In this document: positions 32,131 to 38,994 of the stretch, in pieces | Position numbering within the stretch: position 1 is the first letter of the stretch | Layout of the letters: every line of letters starts with the position of its first letter | Made by a program: the position numbers and the translations under genes | From: Nonomuraea africana | GTDB lineage: Bacteria > Actinomycetota > Actinomycetes > Streptosporangiales > Streptosporangiaceae | Assembly: GCF_014873535.1 (NCBI RefSeq) | Contig: NZ_JADBEF010000002.1 | Span: 1-64,000 of the forward strand | Direction: 5' to 3' | Length of the DNA stretch: 64,000 nucleotides | The notes under the pieces: generated by a model | What the model saw: the letters and a program-made list of their open reading frames with translations, nothing else | Told to the model about the DNA's origin: nothing | The model's database searches: none

Positions 32131-32847
32131 TTAGGGGGTGGGGGTGCCGATGTTGCGGATGTAGTCGAGGACGGAGTTGCGGTAGACGGTGACGGCCTTC
32201 CCTACGCGGCGGCCCTGGAGTTCTTCCGAGTCGACGAGGGCGCGTACGCGCTGGGGGGAGAGGTCGAGGACGGTGGCCGCTTCGGTGGTGGTGAGGTCGT
32301 GGTTGGGGACGCGGCGGCGGAAGGCGTTGATGACGCGGGTGCGGTTGGCGTCGGTGTAGTAGCGGTGGGGTCCGCTGCCGGTGCGGAAGATACGGCCGTC
32401 TTCGTGGAGGGTGCGGACGGCGTAGCGGGCTTGGACGAAGGTGGTGTCGGGGGTGACGAGGTCGAGCACGGTGATGCCGTGGGCGCCGGTGGCGTCGATG
32501 CGCTGGTAGGTGCGTTCGGCGCAGGCGGTGATCTCTTCTTTGCTGCGGTAGGTGGTCTTCGTGTCGGTCTCGGGCTGTGCGTCGGGGGTGGCGGGGATGG
32601 TGCCGAAGATTGGGATGGTCGTCTCGGCGAGGAGGACGTCGCTGGTCTTCAGGTGGCGGGCCGCAGTGGTGATGCCGTCGAGGGTGACGGTGTCGGCCTG
32701 GGGGAGGAAGTCGGCGCCGGTGACGATGGCTCGCAGGCCCTGGGCGAAGTCGTCGGCGAGGTCGGAGAGGCGGGCGAACTCAGCGCGTGGGACGGCGATG
32801 GTGTCCTCGGCGGCGGCCGCGGCGGTCGTGGTGGGGGCGATGGTCAT
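32131..32847 (-). CDS. DNA-binding protein with MerR/excisionase-type helix at C-terminus
   Basis: 238 residues from ATG 32847 (AGGAGAGAG upstream). Central section with GITVLDLVTPDTTFVQARYAVRTLHEDGRIFRTGSGPHRYY looks like a winged helix. The C-terminal LTTTEAATVLDLSPQRVRALVDSEELQGRRVGKAVTVYRNSVLDYI is an excisionase/MerR-like helix-turn-helix. Two DNA-binding units in one protein suggest a regulator or recombination directionality factor. It lies between QueD and the terminase-like gene. Confidence 0.65.
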   Translation of the reverse strand: MTIAPTTTAAAAAEDTIAVPRAEFARLSDLADDFAQGLRAIVTGADFLPQADTVTLDGITTAARHLKTSDVLLAETTIPIFGTIPATPDAQPETDTKTTYRSKEEITACAERTYQRIDATGAHGITVLDLVTPDTTFVQARYAVRTLHEDGRIFRTGSGPHRYYTDANRTRVINAFRRRVPNHDLTTTEAATVLDLSPQRVRALVDSEELQGRRVGKAVTVYRNSVLDYIRNIGTPTP

Positions 32848-32872
32848 GGTCGTCTCTCTCCTGTTGCGGGGG

Positions 32873-33679
32873 CTAGTTGCTGTTGGGGGCCGGGCTCTGC
32901 TTGAGCCAGGCGTGGAGCTCGGTGTCGACGAGGGTTTCGAGCTCTCCGAGGGTGCGGCGCATCTCTCCGGTGAGGAAGACGCGGGCGGAGTCGGCGTCGA
33001 CTCCGGTCTCCTGGACGATCTGCTGGACGAGGGCGGGCGCCTGGTCTTCGAGGAGCTGGCGGACGGTGTCGGGTCCGAGGTTGTGCCGGTGGGCGAGGCT
33101 GGCCAGGGCCTTGCGGCGGCCGTCGAGGGCGGCGCGGAGGCTGCGGGTGGAGAGGCTGGCGGGTTCGGGGTTGGGGTTGTGCCAGGTGGCCGCGTTGTTG
33201 TCGGTCTCGCGGACGGTGACGGTGTGGACGTGGACGTCGCGGCGGGTGGTGGCGGCGTCGAGCCAGGTGTGGGCGTGGTGGGCGAGCAGCTGCGCGACGC
33301 CCTCGACGGAAGGCCATGCGATGTCGGGGAAGTCGCGGCCGAAGATGAACAGGCGCTGGCCGCGCTCGTCGAAGGCCTTGGCGAGGGGCGAAGGGGCGAA
33401 GTTGTCGGTGTCCCAGTGTTCGGTGGTTGGGCGGAGGAGGGGGACGAGGTTGTCTCCGGTGCCGAGCATGAGGGAGTGGTCGAGCCGGGTGTCGATCCAC
33501 TGGATCATCTGCTTCTTGAAGGCGCCGAACTCGACGAGGACGCCGTCCTTGTCGAGGGAGGGGCCGGCGATGGTGATGGAGACGCGCCAGGTGTGGCCGT
33601 GCAGGCTGGAGCATTTGCCGGCGAGGTGGGGGAGCGAGTGGGCGGCGTGGAAGGTGTGGTCGACGGTCTGGGTGTACAC
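32873..33679 (-). CDS. queD: QueD-like 6-carboxytetrahydropterin synthase with extra C-terminal domain
   Basis: 268 residues from GTG 33679, the only usable in-frame start near the leader. The zinc-binding and catalytic signature is intact: HTFHAAHSL, CSSLHGHTWRV (catalytic Cys plus His ligands), DKDGVLVEFGAFKK, LDHSLML, PTTEHW and VRETDNNAA. The family converts dihydroneopterin triphosphate to 6-carboxytetrahydropterin, the second step to preQ0. About 90 extra residues follow the domain (AALDGRRKALASLAHRHNLG... helical), unlike usual 120-140-residue QueD. With the DpdA-like gene at 37372 it suggests phage DNA deazaguanine modification. QueC, QueE and FolE are not in the window. Confidence 0.87.
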   Translation of the reverse strand: MYTQTVDHTFHAAHSLPHLAGKCSSLHGHTWRVSITIAGPSLDKDGVLVEFGAFKKQMIQWIDTRLDHSLMLGTGDNLVPLLRPTTEHWDTDNFAPSPLAKAFDERGQRLFIFGRDFPDIAWPSVEGVAQLLAHHAHTWLDAATTRRDVHVHTVTVRETDNNAATWHNPNPEPASLSTRSLRAALDGRRKALASLAHRHNLGPDTVRQLLEDQAPALVQQIVQETGVDADSARVFLTGEMRRTLGELETLVDTELHAWLKQSPAPNSN

Positions 33680-33725
33680 GGCCTGGTGGAGTCCCTCTGT
33701 GGGTGGTTCGGTGTCGGGCGCGGGG

Positions 33726-33754
33726 AGTGTGACAGGTTGCGCGGTTAGCGTCTT
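33726..33754 (-). promoter_or_regulatory. Class L promoter motif upstream of queD
   Basis: Reads GACGCTAACC (33752-33743) with a CACACT box at the position occupied by CATACT in the copy at 52981. It overlaps the stop codon of 33745-34011 and precedes queD by about 45 nt. A weaker match than the other copies. Confidence 0.4.
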
Positions 33755-34011
33755 GTCCGGCTCGTGTAGGGCTGTGGCGGCCGGTGGGGGTGCGCGGTCG
33801 GGCGTTGGTCGCGTAGGAAGGCGCCGTCTGCGCTGTCGAGGAGGGTGCGCAGGGTGTAGAGGGCGGCGAGCGTCCAGGCGAGGACGGCGAGCAGGACATT
33901 GCCGGTGGTGAGGGCGGCCCACACGAGCACGGCGATAGTGAGGATTCGGCTGGCCTGTCCGGCGAGGGCGAGGGCGGCGCGGCCGCGGGTGTCGGCGTCG
34001 TTCTGGTTCAT
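33745..34011 (-). CDS. Small two-span membrane protein
   Basis: 88 residues from ATG 34011 (ATGA overlap with upstream gene). Two hydrophobic segments (ILTIAVLVWAALTTGNVLLAVLAWTLAALYTL) and a basic, proline-rich cytoplasmic tail. Unknown role; typical of small membrane genes in the early part of actinophages. Confidence 0.65.
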   Translation of the reverse strand: MNQNDADTRGRAALALAGQASRILTIAVLVWAALTTGNVLLAVLAWTLAALYTLRTLLDSADGAFLRDQRPTAHPHRPPQPYTSRTRR

Positions 34012-34283
34012 GCGCCCGGCCCTGCGGCGTCGGCGTAGCAGCTGCCGAGGCCGAGCGCGACCGGTGCGGGGGGCTGTGCCTGGCTCTTGCCGATGCGGGT
34101 CATGATCTGCATGAGGTCGGCGAAGCCGGGCCGCGGTGTCGGCGCGGCGGCGGGCGGGGCGAACCAGTCGCGCGGCTTGGCGGGCGCGGGGAGGGTCGGG
34201 GCGGCGGGGCATGGGAACGCGACGGTGGTGGCGCGCTGTTCGTGCAGCTCGGCGACCAACCGGTCATAGATCGGCGTGTTCAT
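34008..34283 (-). CDS. Small proline-rich phage protein, probably leaderless
   Basis: 91 residues from ATG 34283. Helical start (TPIYDRLVAELHEQRATT), then proline-rich CPAAPTLPAPAKPRDWF and a helical end. The class L motif ends with CTACCC only eight nucleotides before the ATG, so there is no room for a ribosome site and the mRNA is probably leaderless. First gene of a unit with 33745-34011. Confidence 0.6.
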   Translation of the reverse strand: MNTPIYDRLVAELHEQRATTVAFPCPAAPTLPAPAKPRDWFAPPAAAPTPRPGFADLMQIMTRIGKSQAQPPAPVALGLGSCYADAAGPGA

Positions 34284-34291
34284 GCGCCGAT

Positions 34292-34319
34292 GGGTAGCAG
34301 GTCGTTTCGTTAGCGTCGC
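34292..34319 (-). promoter_or_regulatory. Class L promoter motif (leaderless unit)
   Basis: Minus strand GCGACGCTAAC (34319-34309) with TA at motif positions 24-25 (34296-34295). The ATG of 34008-34283 starts 11 nt after TA, the same distance as at 40860-40848. Confidence 0.6.
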
Positions 34320-34347
34320 GTCGCCCTGATCAGAGGGGGGCGGTGGG

Positions 34348-34584
34348 CTACTCGGCGGTGGTCTTGCGGGGGCGGCCGCGGCCCTTCGTCTGTCCTTCGT
34401 GGTGGGAGTTGACGGTGCAGCCGCAGGGGAGCGCGACGTCGTCGGGGTCGCAGTCTGGGTCGGGGTTGATGCGGCGGCCCTTGCACTCGTCGTGGTTGCC
34501 GGTGGCGCACGCGAAGGACCAGGTTTCGAGGACTTCTCTCGGCTGTCCGGGCGGCGGGACGATGGAGGCGTTCGCGGAGACCAT
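34348..34584 (-). CDS. Small zinc-motif phage protein
   Basis: 78 residues from ATG 34584. CATGNHDECKGR and CGCTVNSHHEG form the Cys/His pattern seen in many short actinophage proteins (CxtGxHxxCxG...CxCxCH), probably one zinc site. It ends in a basic KGRGRPRKTTAE. The upstream region contains CGAAC/GTTCG (34623-34636), a possible operator. Function unknown. Confidence 0.62.
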   Translation of the reverse strand: MVSANASIVPPPGQPREVLETWSFACATGNHDECKGRRINPDPDCDPDDVALPCGCTVNSHHEGQTKGRGRPRKTTAE

Positions 34585-34816
34585 GGGACCAGGATCGCAT
34601 GAGAGCGCACATAAGCTGCTATGCGAACCCGTGTTCGATTATTTCGAGTCGACGTTATGAGTACCAACTATGGCTAGCAATAAAATCACCGATTTCTTTT
34701 GCGTAGTCAGATGTCGATATCTTCAGGCAACGCTTTAACGGATTAAACAATGTCGGCGGCGCTACGAATCGCGCTACCAAAACGCACAACGACACGGATT
34801 AAGGAACTGTAGAGAA

Positions 34817-34931
34817 CCTGGAGAAACTCCAGAACCTCTAGAGCCTGGAGACCGTACAGAGCATGGAGACAATGGAGAGCATGCTAACCGCGCAGGCAGT
34901 GGAGCCACTGGAGACAGTGGAGAGCACGCTA
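34817..34931 (+). repeat. Iteron-like TGGAGA repeats
   Basis: At least seven copies of NTGGAG(A/C) in about 115 nt, including a 24-nt direct repeat at 34863-34886 and 34908-34931 that differs at only a few bases. The spacing of the two long units is 45 nt. An inverted CTCCAG also occurs near 34827. Confidence 0.55.
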
Positions 34932-35061
34932 TCCGGAGGGGGAACGCGCAACTGCGCGGAAGGTCATGCTGGTCAGCAGGCTTTCTTCTCGGAAGGCTCC
35001 GCGTCTTTGAGAGATTTAGTTGCGGGCGCGGTCGCAGCGGCTACGATTAACCGCAACAGAA

Positions 35062-35095
35062 GGGGCCCGGTCTGCTGGCAGGCAGACCGGGCCCC
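35062..35095 (+). terminator. Strong hairpin terminator
   Basis: Perfect 14-bp stem GGGGCCCGGTCTGC / GCAGACCGGGCCCC with 6-nt loop, in the AT-rich gap; it would end any rightward transcript from the repeat region. Confidence 0.75.
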
Positions 35096-35227
35096 ACAGG
35101 TACAGCCCATCAGGCTGTTACGCCTCGCAGGCTAAGCGCCGGTACGAAACGCAATTGACACGTATTAGTGTAGCGCTTCGCTTGCAGCGTCTTCCTGGTC
35201 ATGGGCATGTTCATCCCGGAGGAAGCC

Positions 35228-35362
35228 ATGGAGTCCTGCAAGATTTCGATCAACCTCGACGTGCCGAGGCATGTTCAGCGCCTGGTGTGGATCGTGATGG
35301 TCATCGTGATCGCGGTCGTCGTGCTCGTACGGCACGGCGCCACCTTCGCCATGAGCATCTAG
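35228..35362 (+). CDS. 44-residue single-span membrane protein
   Basis: ATG 35228 with an excellent CGGAGGAA five nt upstream, stop at 35360-35362. A polar N-terminus (ESCKISINLDVPRHVQRL) is followed by one hydrophobic helix (VWIVMVIVIAVVVLV) and a short tail. It has its own upstream control region and a downstream terminator, so it is a stand-alone gene. Function unknown. Confidence 0.65.
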   Translation: MESCKISINLDVPRHVQRLVWIVMVIVIAVVVLVRHGATFAMSI

Positions 35363-35428
35363 CTTCACCGGCGAGGCGGCCGCACTGCGGGCGTCTCGCC
35401 GAGCATGCCGGTCTGGCCAGGCACGTCA

Positions 35429-35464
35429 GGGCGGCCGCCCGGTTGTGCAGGGCGGCCGCCTTTA
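35429..35464. terminator. Bidirectional terminator
   Basis: Two GGCGGCCGCC blocks (35429-35440 and 35450-35460), each self-complementary and complementary to each other, followed by TTTA. It separates the convergent genes 35228-35362 and 35490-35777. Confidence 0.7.
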
Positions 35465-35489
35465 CAGTGTCTATCTGTCTTGTGTCCTT

Positions 35490-35777
35490 CTACGCCGGAT
35501 CAGGCGTCTTGTCTGATGGTTGCTCGCTCTCCTCCATGGTGGTGAAGAGGTCGGCCTGTCCGGTCACCTCCCGGTGCGTGCGGGGGACCTGGACGCGCAG
35601 GCGGCCGCCGCGGCGGTGCTGGCGCTGCCCGCGCCGGCACTTGTCGCCCTTGCGGTGGAGCAGGGACTTGTTCGCCCAGATGCGGCGGCCGCACCCTCTG
35701 CAACGCGACCAGGGGCGGCGGGCGGGTTCCTCTTCGGCCGAGACGGTTTGGTCGAGGAGGAGGAAGTCGTCGGTCAC
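35490..35777 (-). CDS. Zinc-finger protein with a beta-clamp-binding motif
   Basis: 95 residues from GTG 35777, overlapping the upstream stop (GTGA). CRGCGRRIWANKSLLHRKGDKC is a short zinc knuckle (about residues 26-47), and an arginine-rich stretch follows. The C-terminal part has QADLF (residues 74-78), which fits the consensus for binding the bacterial DNA polymerase III beta clamp. It is the terminal gene of the same operon as the DpdA-like protein, which carries two such motifs. Proposed to act at replicating DNA; enzymatic activity is not evident. Confidence 0.65.
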   Translation of the reverse strand: MTDDFLLLDQTVSAEEEPARRPWSRCRGCGRRIWANKSLLHRKGDKCRRGQRQHRRGGRLRVQVPRTHREVTGQADLFTTMEESEQPSDKTPDPA

Positions 35778-36358
35778 TCGCCGCCGCCAGCGAGCTCGGT
35801 GTCCTCGCACCCTGGGAGGGGCTCGTTGATGCGGCGGGCCAGGGCCAGGGCAGCGGTCCAGTCGTGGCGGATCTGGCCGCAATCGTTGGCCACGACGCGG
35901 CGGCGGTCGGGCCCGGTGAGGGCGGTGCCTGCGTAGCGCTCGAACGCGCCATGGTCGTCCATGTCGTCGGCCGCGTGGTCCAGCCACTCCTCAATGAACT
36001 CGGCCATGGCGGGGCTGGTGAGGGTGATCCATGCGGCTACGCGCGCGTCGAGCATGCCGGTGAAGAAGTGCGCCTCGTACATGGCGTCTTCGTGGGTGTG
36101 GGTGAGCCGGTCGTGGGCGACGGCTGCCTCTCCGGTGGCGGTGTAGGCGGGGCCGGTCATCGGCCCCCATGGGCTGTCGGTGCTGACGGACGGCCGGGTC
36201 GGGTCGGGCTGCTTGTTGTGGACGAGGTACCAGGGGTCCCATTCGTCTGCGCGTCCGGTCATGGTGGCGGCACGGGCGGCGGCGGCTCGCTCGCGCCAGG
36301 TGGTGAGGGCGGCGCGGATCTCATCGGCCGGGGTAGGGGCGGGGCTCGGTGTGGTCAC
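35774..36358 (-). CDS. Hypothetical helical phage protein
   Basis: 194 residues from ATG 36358. Helical start (ADEIRAALTTWRERAAAARAA), middle with DPWYLVHNKQPD, and HTHEDAMYEAHFFTGMLDARVAAWITLTSPAMAEFIEEWLDHAADDMDDHG. Similar in style to DUF6221-like actinophage proteins (date/visit-type misnomers aside), but no secure family. Separated from the TOPRIM gene by a hairpin. Confidence 0.62.
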   Translation of the reverse strand: MTTPSPAPTPADEIRAALTTWRERAAAARAATMTGRADEWDPWYLVHNKQPDPTRPSVSTDSPWGPMTGPAYTATGEAAVAHDRLTHTHEDAMYEAHFFTGMLDARVAAWITLTSPAMAEFIEEWLDHAADDMDDHGAFERYAGTALTGPDRRRVVANDCGQIRHDWTAALALARRINEPLPGCEDTELAGGGE

Positions 36359-36377
36359 GGTGTCTCCAGGGTGAGGG

Positions 36378-36400
36378 CCGCCCGGCTCGCGGCCGGGCGG
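36378..36400 (-). terminator. Intercistronic hairpin
   Basis: Perfect 9-bp CCGCCCGGC / GCCGGGCGG between 36433-37341 and 35774-36358. Confidence 0.6.
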
Positions 36401-36432
36401 GGAGCGGCGTCTTCAGGTCGGGTTGGTTGTGC

Positions 36433-37341
36433 TCAGTCGCTGGTGGGCCTGACGAACTCAGCGACGTCGTTCCAGCGGTCGGAGACGGCCGTTAGGAGGC
36501 TGCGCTCCTCCTCCATGTCGGCCGTGTCGAGTGCCCACTGGTCGTGGTCGAGCAGGTCGTCGATCTCCCCGGCGATGAGCGCGTCCAGGGTGGTGGGGTC
36601 CAGCGCGTCGAGCTCCCACGAGCTGTAGCCGTGCTGCTCGATGTAGCCAGTCGCGCGGGAGTCGGTCAGCTTGGCCGGGTTCGGCGGCGGGTTGTACTGC
36701 TCGACCTGGTCCATGTTGAGGGCGATGCGGCTGATCTCGACGTTGGCCCCGAACAGCTCCAGGCGGTCGCGGATGTCGCGCGTCATGTCCACCCCGGACG
36801 GGTCGTGGTCTCCCAGGTGGAGGATGACCGGCTTGTGGCCAGCCCGGTTGTAGCGGATGAGCCGCTGCGCAGCCTGGTAGACCTCCGAGATGCTGGTGTA
36901 GCCGCGGCAGGAGAAGTAGTCGACGTCATATCGCTCGCACACTCCGGCGATGACTCCGACGAGGGCGTCTTTCTCGATCCACACCTCGACGCGGTGGGGC
37001 TGGTTGGCCCACCGCTGGGTGCGGTAGCTGTAGGCGACGGACGCGACGATGTGGCTCGGGTCGTTCCAGTGGGGCAGGCCGCGCAGGTTGCGGGTGCGGT
37101 CGACGATGTAGTCCCAGTCCATGTCGCCGGCAAGCCGGGCGGCGGTGACGATTTCGCCGAGCCGGTTGTACTGGCGCTGGTGGTTCTCCAGCCAGCCGCG
37201 GGCGACGAACTGGTAGTAGAGCTGTCGCAGCGTGAGGTCGAACCCCTGGCGCTGGTAGTCGGCGCAGATGGCGTTGGCCTTCTCGATGATGTCGAGGTGG
37301 GCGGTGGAGAAGTTCTTGGGGACGTAGCAGCGGCGGGCCAT
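36433..37341 (-). CDS. TOPRIM-domain protein (Spo11/TopVIA-like)
   Basis: 302 residues from ATG 37341 (CAGGAG upstream). N-terminal helical domain with LTLRQLYYQFVARGWLENHQRQYNRLGEIVTAARLAGDMDW, the winged-helix pattern that precedes TOPRIM in Spo11/DUF2399-like proteins. Then the TOPRIM residues: Glu in VEVWIEKDALVGVI and the DxD in LHLGDHDPSGVDMTRDI. No catalytic Tyr is obvious in the usual winged-helix place, so cleavage activity is uncertain. It is next to the DpdA-like gene in the same leftward operon, which suggests a DNA-related or nuclease-type role. Confidence 0.75.
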   Translation of the reverse strand: MARRCYVPKNFSTAHLDIIEKANAICADYQRQGFDLTLRQLYYQFVARGWLENHQRQYNRLGEIVTAARLAGDMDWDYIVDRTRNLRGLPHWNDPSHIVASVAYSYRTQRWANQPHRVEVWIEKDALVGVIAGVCERYDVDYFSCRGYTSISEVYQAAQRLIRYNRAGHKPVILHLGDHDPSGVDMTRDIRDRLELFGANVEISRIALNMDQVEQYNPPPNPAKLTDSRATGYIEQHGYSSWELDALDPTTLDALIAGEIDDLLDHDQWALDTADMEEERSLLTAVSDRWNDVAEFVRPTSD

Positions 37342-37371
37342 GCGGGCTCCTGGGGCGTGTTGGAGGGGGAG

Positions 37372-38325
37372 TTAGGCGGCTAGGAACAGGTCGAGTTGGT
37401 CGGGGGCGGCAGGCTGGACGGTCGTGGCCTGCTTGGCGGGTTGGGGGCGCTGCTGTGCGGCGCGGGCGGGGGTGGGGAACAGGTCGAGTTGGTCGGGCGT
37501 GTGGATCTCGCGCTTGGCTTCGGCGGCGGCCGTCTCGACGCGGTCGCGCCAGTCCAGGGCGAATACCTGGCAGTTGGCTTCGCTCTTGTGGCGGGTGGAG
37601 CCGCACACGGTGGGGGTGCGGCGGCCTGCGTACGACCACGCCATGCTGTCGGCGGTGGTGAGGTATCGGCCGTAGCGGCGGATACCGGCGAGCTTGACGC
37701 CGAAGCCGTGCAGGGGGAGGTCCAGTCCGGCGAGGGTGCGGAAGATGTCGCCGATCTCTTGCGTGGCTTGGCGGCGGCAGACGGAGCCGACGCCGACGAT
37801 CGGGTAGTCCTTCGCGAGGCGGACGCCGTACTTCTCGTAGAGGGTGACGCAGGCCAGGTAGTCGTCCACGGTCCAGCCCTGGATGACGGGCATGATCGGG
37901 CATTCGGTGGCGTCGCTGTACTGCGGCCACAGCTCGGTCAGGCGCACGAAGTTCTCGACGGTGCGGCGCTGGTGCTCGGCCACGGTGAGGCCGGTCTTGG
38001 CGAGCATCCACGGCTCGCACATCCAGTCCTGCGGGGCTGCCCAATCCAGGTCGGTGATCTTGTTGTCGTATCGGGTCAGCGCGCGGATGTACTCCTCGGG
38101 CGTGGTGACGAACTGGTGGTAGAGGGACAGTTCGGTGAATGCGCCGGAGTCGATGGCGATGTGGCGTCGGGGGGCGGGCCATTCGGGCGGCTTGGGGAGG
38201 GTCTTGTACGCGGTGAGGACGCGGTGGGAGAGGAACAGGCTCACGCCGGGCGGGGCGGTGGTGATCCAGTTCGGGCGGTGAGTACCGAGGTAGAAGTGCA
38301 GGTCTGTCTCGTCGTCGCAGATCAC
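37372..38325 (-). CDS. dpdA: DpdA-like deazapurine DNA transglycosylase with two beta-clamp motifs
   Basis: 317 residues from GTG 38325 (AGGGAGGA upstream). Layout of the DpdA/TGT-like family: HFYLGTHRPNW, FLSHRVL, HIAIDSGAFTELS with the candidate catalytic Asp, WAAPQDWMCEP, TGLTVAEHQRRTVENF, PVIQGW, VGVGSVCRR and LPLHGFGVKLAGI, DSMAWSYAGRR. Family members replace guanine in DNA by a 7-deazaguanine precursor. The C-terminal tail carries QLDLF twice (residues 279-283 and 310-314) in a proline-rich linker; this is a near-ideal beta sliding-clamp motif. That combination suggests targeting to the replication fork. Part of the operon from class E promoter copy E. Confidence 0.82.
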   Translation of the reverse strand: MICDDETDLHFYLGTHRPNWITTAPPGVSLFLSHRVLTAYKTLPKPPEWPAPRRHIAIDSGAFTELSLYHQFVTTPEEYIRALTRYDNKITDLDWAAPQDWMCEPWMLAKTGLTVAEHQRRTVENFVRLTELWPQYSDATECPIMPVIQGWTVDDYLACVTLYEKYGVRLAKDYPIVGVGSVCRRQATQEIGDIFRTLAGLDLPLHGFGVKLAGIRRYGRYLTTADSMAWSYAGRRTPTVCGSTRHKSEANCQVFALDWRDRVETAAAEAKREIHTPDQLDLFPTPARAAQQRPQPAKQATTVQPAAPDQLDLFLAA

Positions 38326-38357
38326 GGGGCTGTTCCTCCCTTCCGGGGCGGGTGGGT

Positions 38358-38381
38358 GGGCGGCGTGGGCAGGCGCCGCCC
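38358..38381 (-). terminator. Intercistronic hairpin
   Basis: 8-bp GGGCGGCG / CGCCGCCC between 38390-38593 and 37372-38325. Confidence 0.55.
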
Positions 38382-38389
38382 GGGGGAGG

Positions 38390-38593
38390 TCAGGAGTCGT
38401 ACTTGGCGGCGATCTTCTTGGCGGCCTCCAGCTCGTTGCGGAGCCGGGTGATCTCGCGGTCGTTGGCCAAGTAGATGGACATCCACAGGACGGCCATGCA
38501 GCCGAGCACGCTGGCGGTGATGTTGTCGTCCAGGAACTGCTTGATCGAGAACAGAGCGAGCAGGATGGCGGCGACGGAGAGGTAGGTCCTCAT
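38390..38593 (-). CDS. 67-residue membrane protein
   Basis: ATG 38593. Two hydrophobic helices (YLSVAAILLALFSIKQFL, ASVLGCMAVLWMSIYLA) and a charged C-terminal coil (REITRLRNELEAAKKIAAKYDS). Located in the dpdA operon. Unknown function. Confidence 0.65.
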   Translation of the reverse strand: MRTYLSVAAILLALFSIKQFLDDNITASVLGCMAVLWMSIYLANDREITRLRNELEAAKKIAAKYDS

Positions 38594-38618
38594 GGGGGTT
38601 CCTTCAGGTGGGAGGGGG

Positions 38619-38978
38619 TCAGGCTGAGATCTGCTGGCGGAGGGCGCCGCGTGCGACGTAGAGGGCGGCGCGGTCGGCGAGGGCCTGTACGAGCGGGGTG
38701 GAGGCGAGCCAGGAGAGCGGGTCGGCCATGATGGCGGCGGCCTCGTCCTCAGCGGAGCGGAACACCTCGTCGTAGGCCTGGCTGTGGAACGCCGGGAGGG
38801 GCACGTCGCGCAGGGCGTTGGCGGCGGCCCGCGTGATGCCCTCGTGGTGGCGCTCGATGTAGGTGAGGACGTTGCGGGCGTCGCGCGGCTCCATGCCCGC
38901 AACCTCGATCTTGTGGCCGTACTGGTCGGTCCAGGTGTTGCTCTCGTTGAGGCGGGCGTACCAGTTCATCCGGGTCAT
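38619..38978 (-). CDS. Hypothetical phage protein, paralogue of the C-terminus of 38995-39834
   Basis: 119 residues from ATG 38978. It matches the last 115 residues of its upstream neighbour in order: MNWYARLNESNTWTDQYGH against MDWLARLHQTQTWHDPYGR, and DPLSWLASTPLVQALADRA against DPRAWISATPLAQALTRHA. Tandem duplication followed by divergence is likely. No known function. Confidence 0.65.
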   Translation of the reverse strand: MTRMNWYARLNESNTWTDQYGHKIEVAGMEPRDARNVLTYIERHHEGITRAAANALRDVPLPAFHSQAYDEVFRSAEDEAAAIMADPLSWLASTPLVQALADRAALYVARGALRQQISA

Positions 38979-38994
38979 CGATGGTCCTTGTAGG

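Larger units (their letters stand above)
34585..35227. other. AT-rich intergenic region with direct repeats
   Basis: The least GC-rich stretch of the window, about 640 nt without a credible gene. The 34863-35135 frame contains the terminator hairpin and is rejected. It holds a repeat cluster at 34817-34931, the terminator at 35062-35095, and TTGACA at 35155-35160 next to ACAC-GTATTA-GTGT, a palindrome with the same half-sites and spacing as the class E operator. It could be a replication origin, centromere-like or transcription control region. Confidence 0.45.

Noticed and set aside
34863..35135. 90-residue plus ORF in the AT-rich repeat region
   Set aside because: Contains the 14-bp terminator hairpin, no Shine-Dalgarno, and its start is made of the direct repeats.
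35020..35829. 269-residue plus ORF across 35020-35829
   Set aside because: Spans two terminators and lies antisense to the zinc-finger gene 35490-35777.
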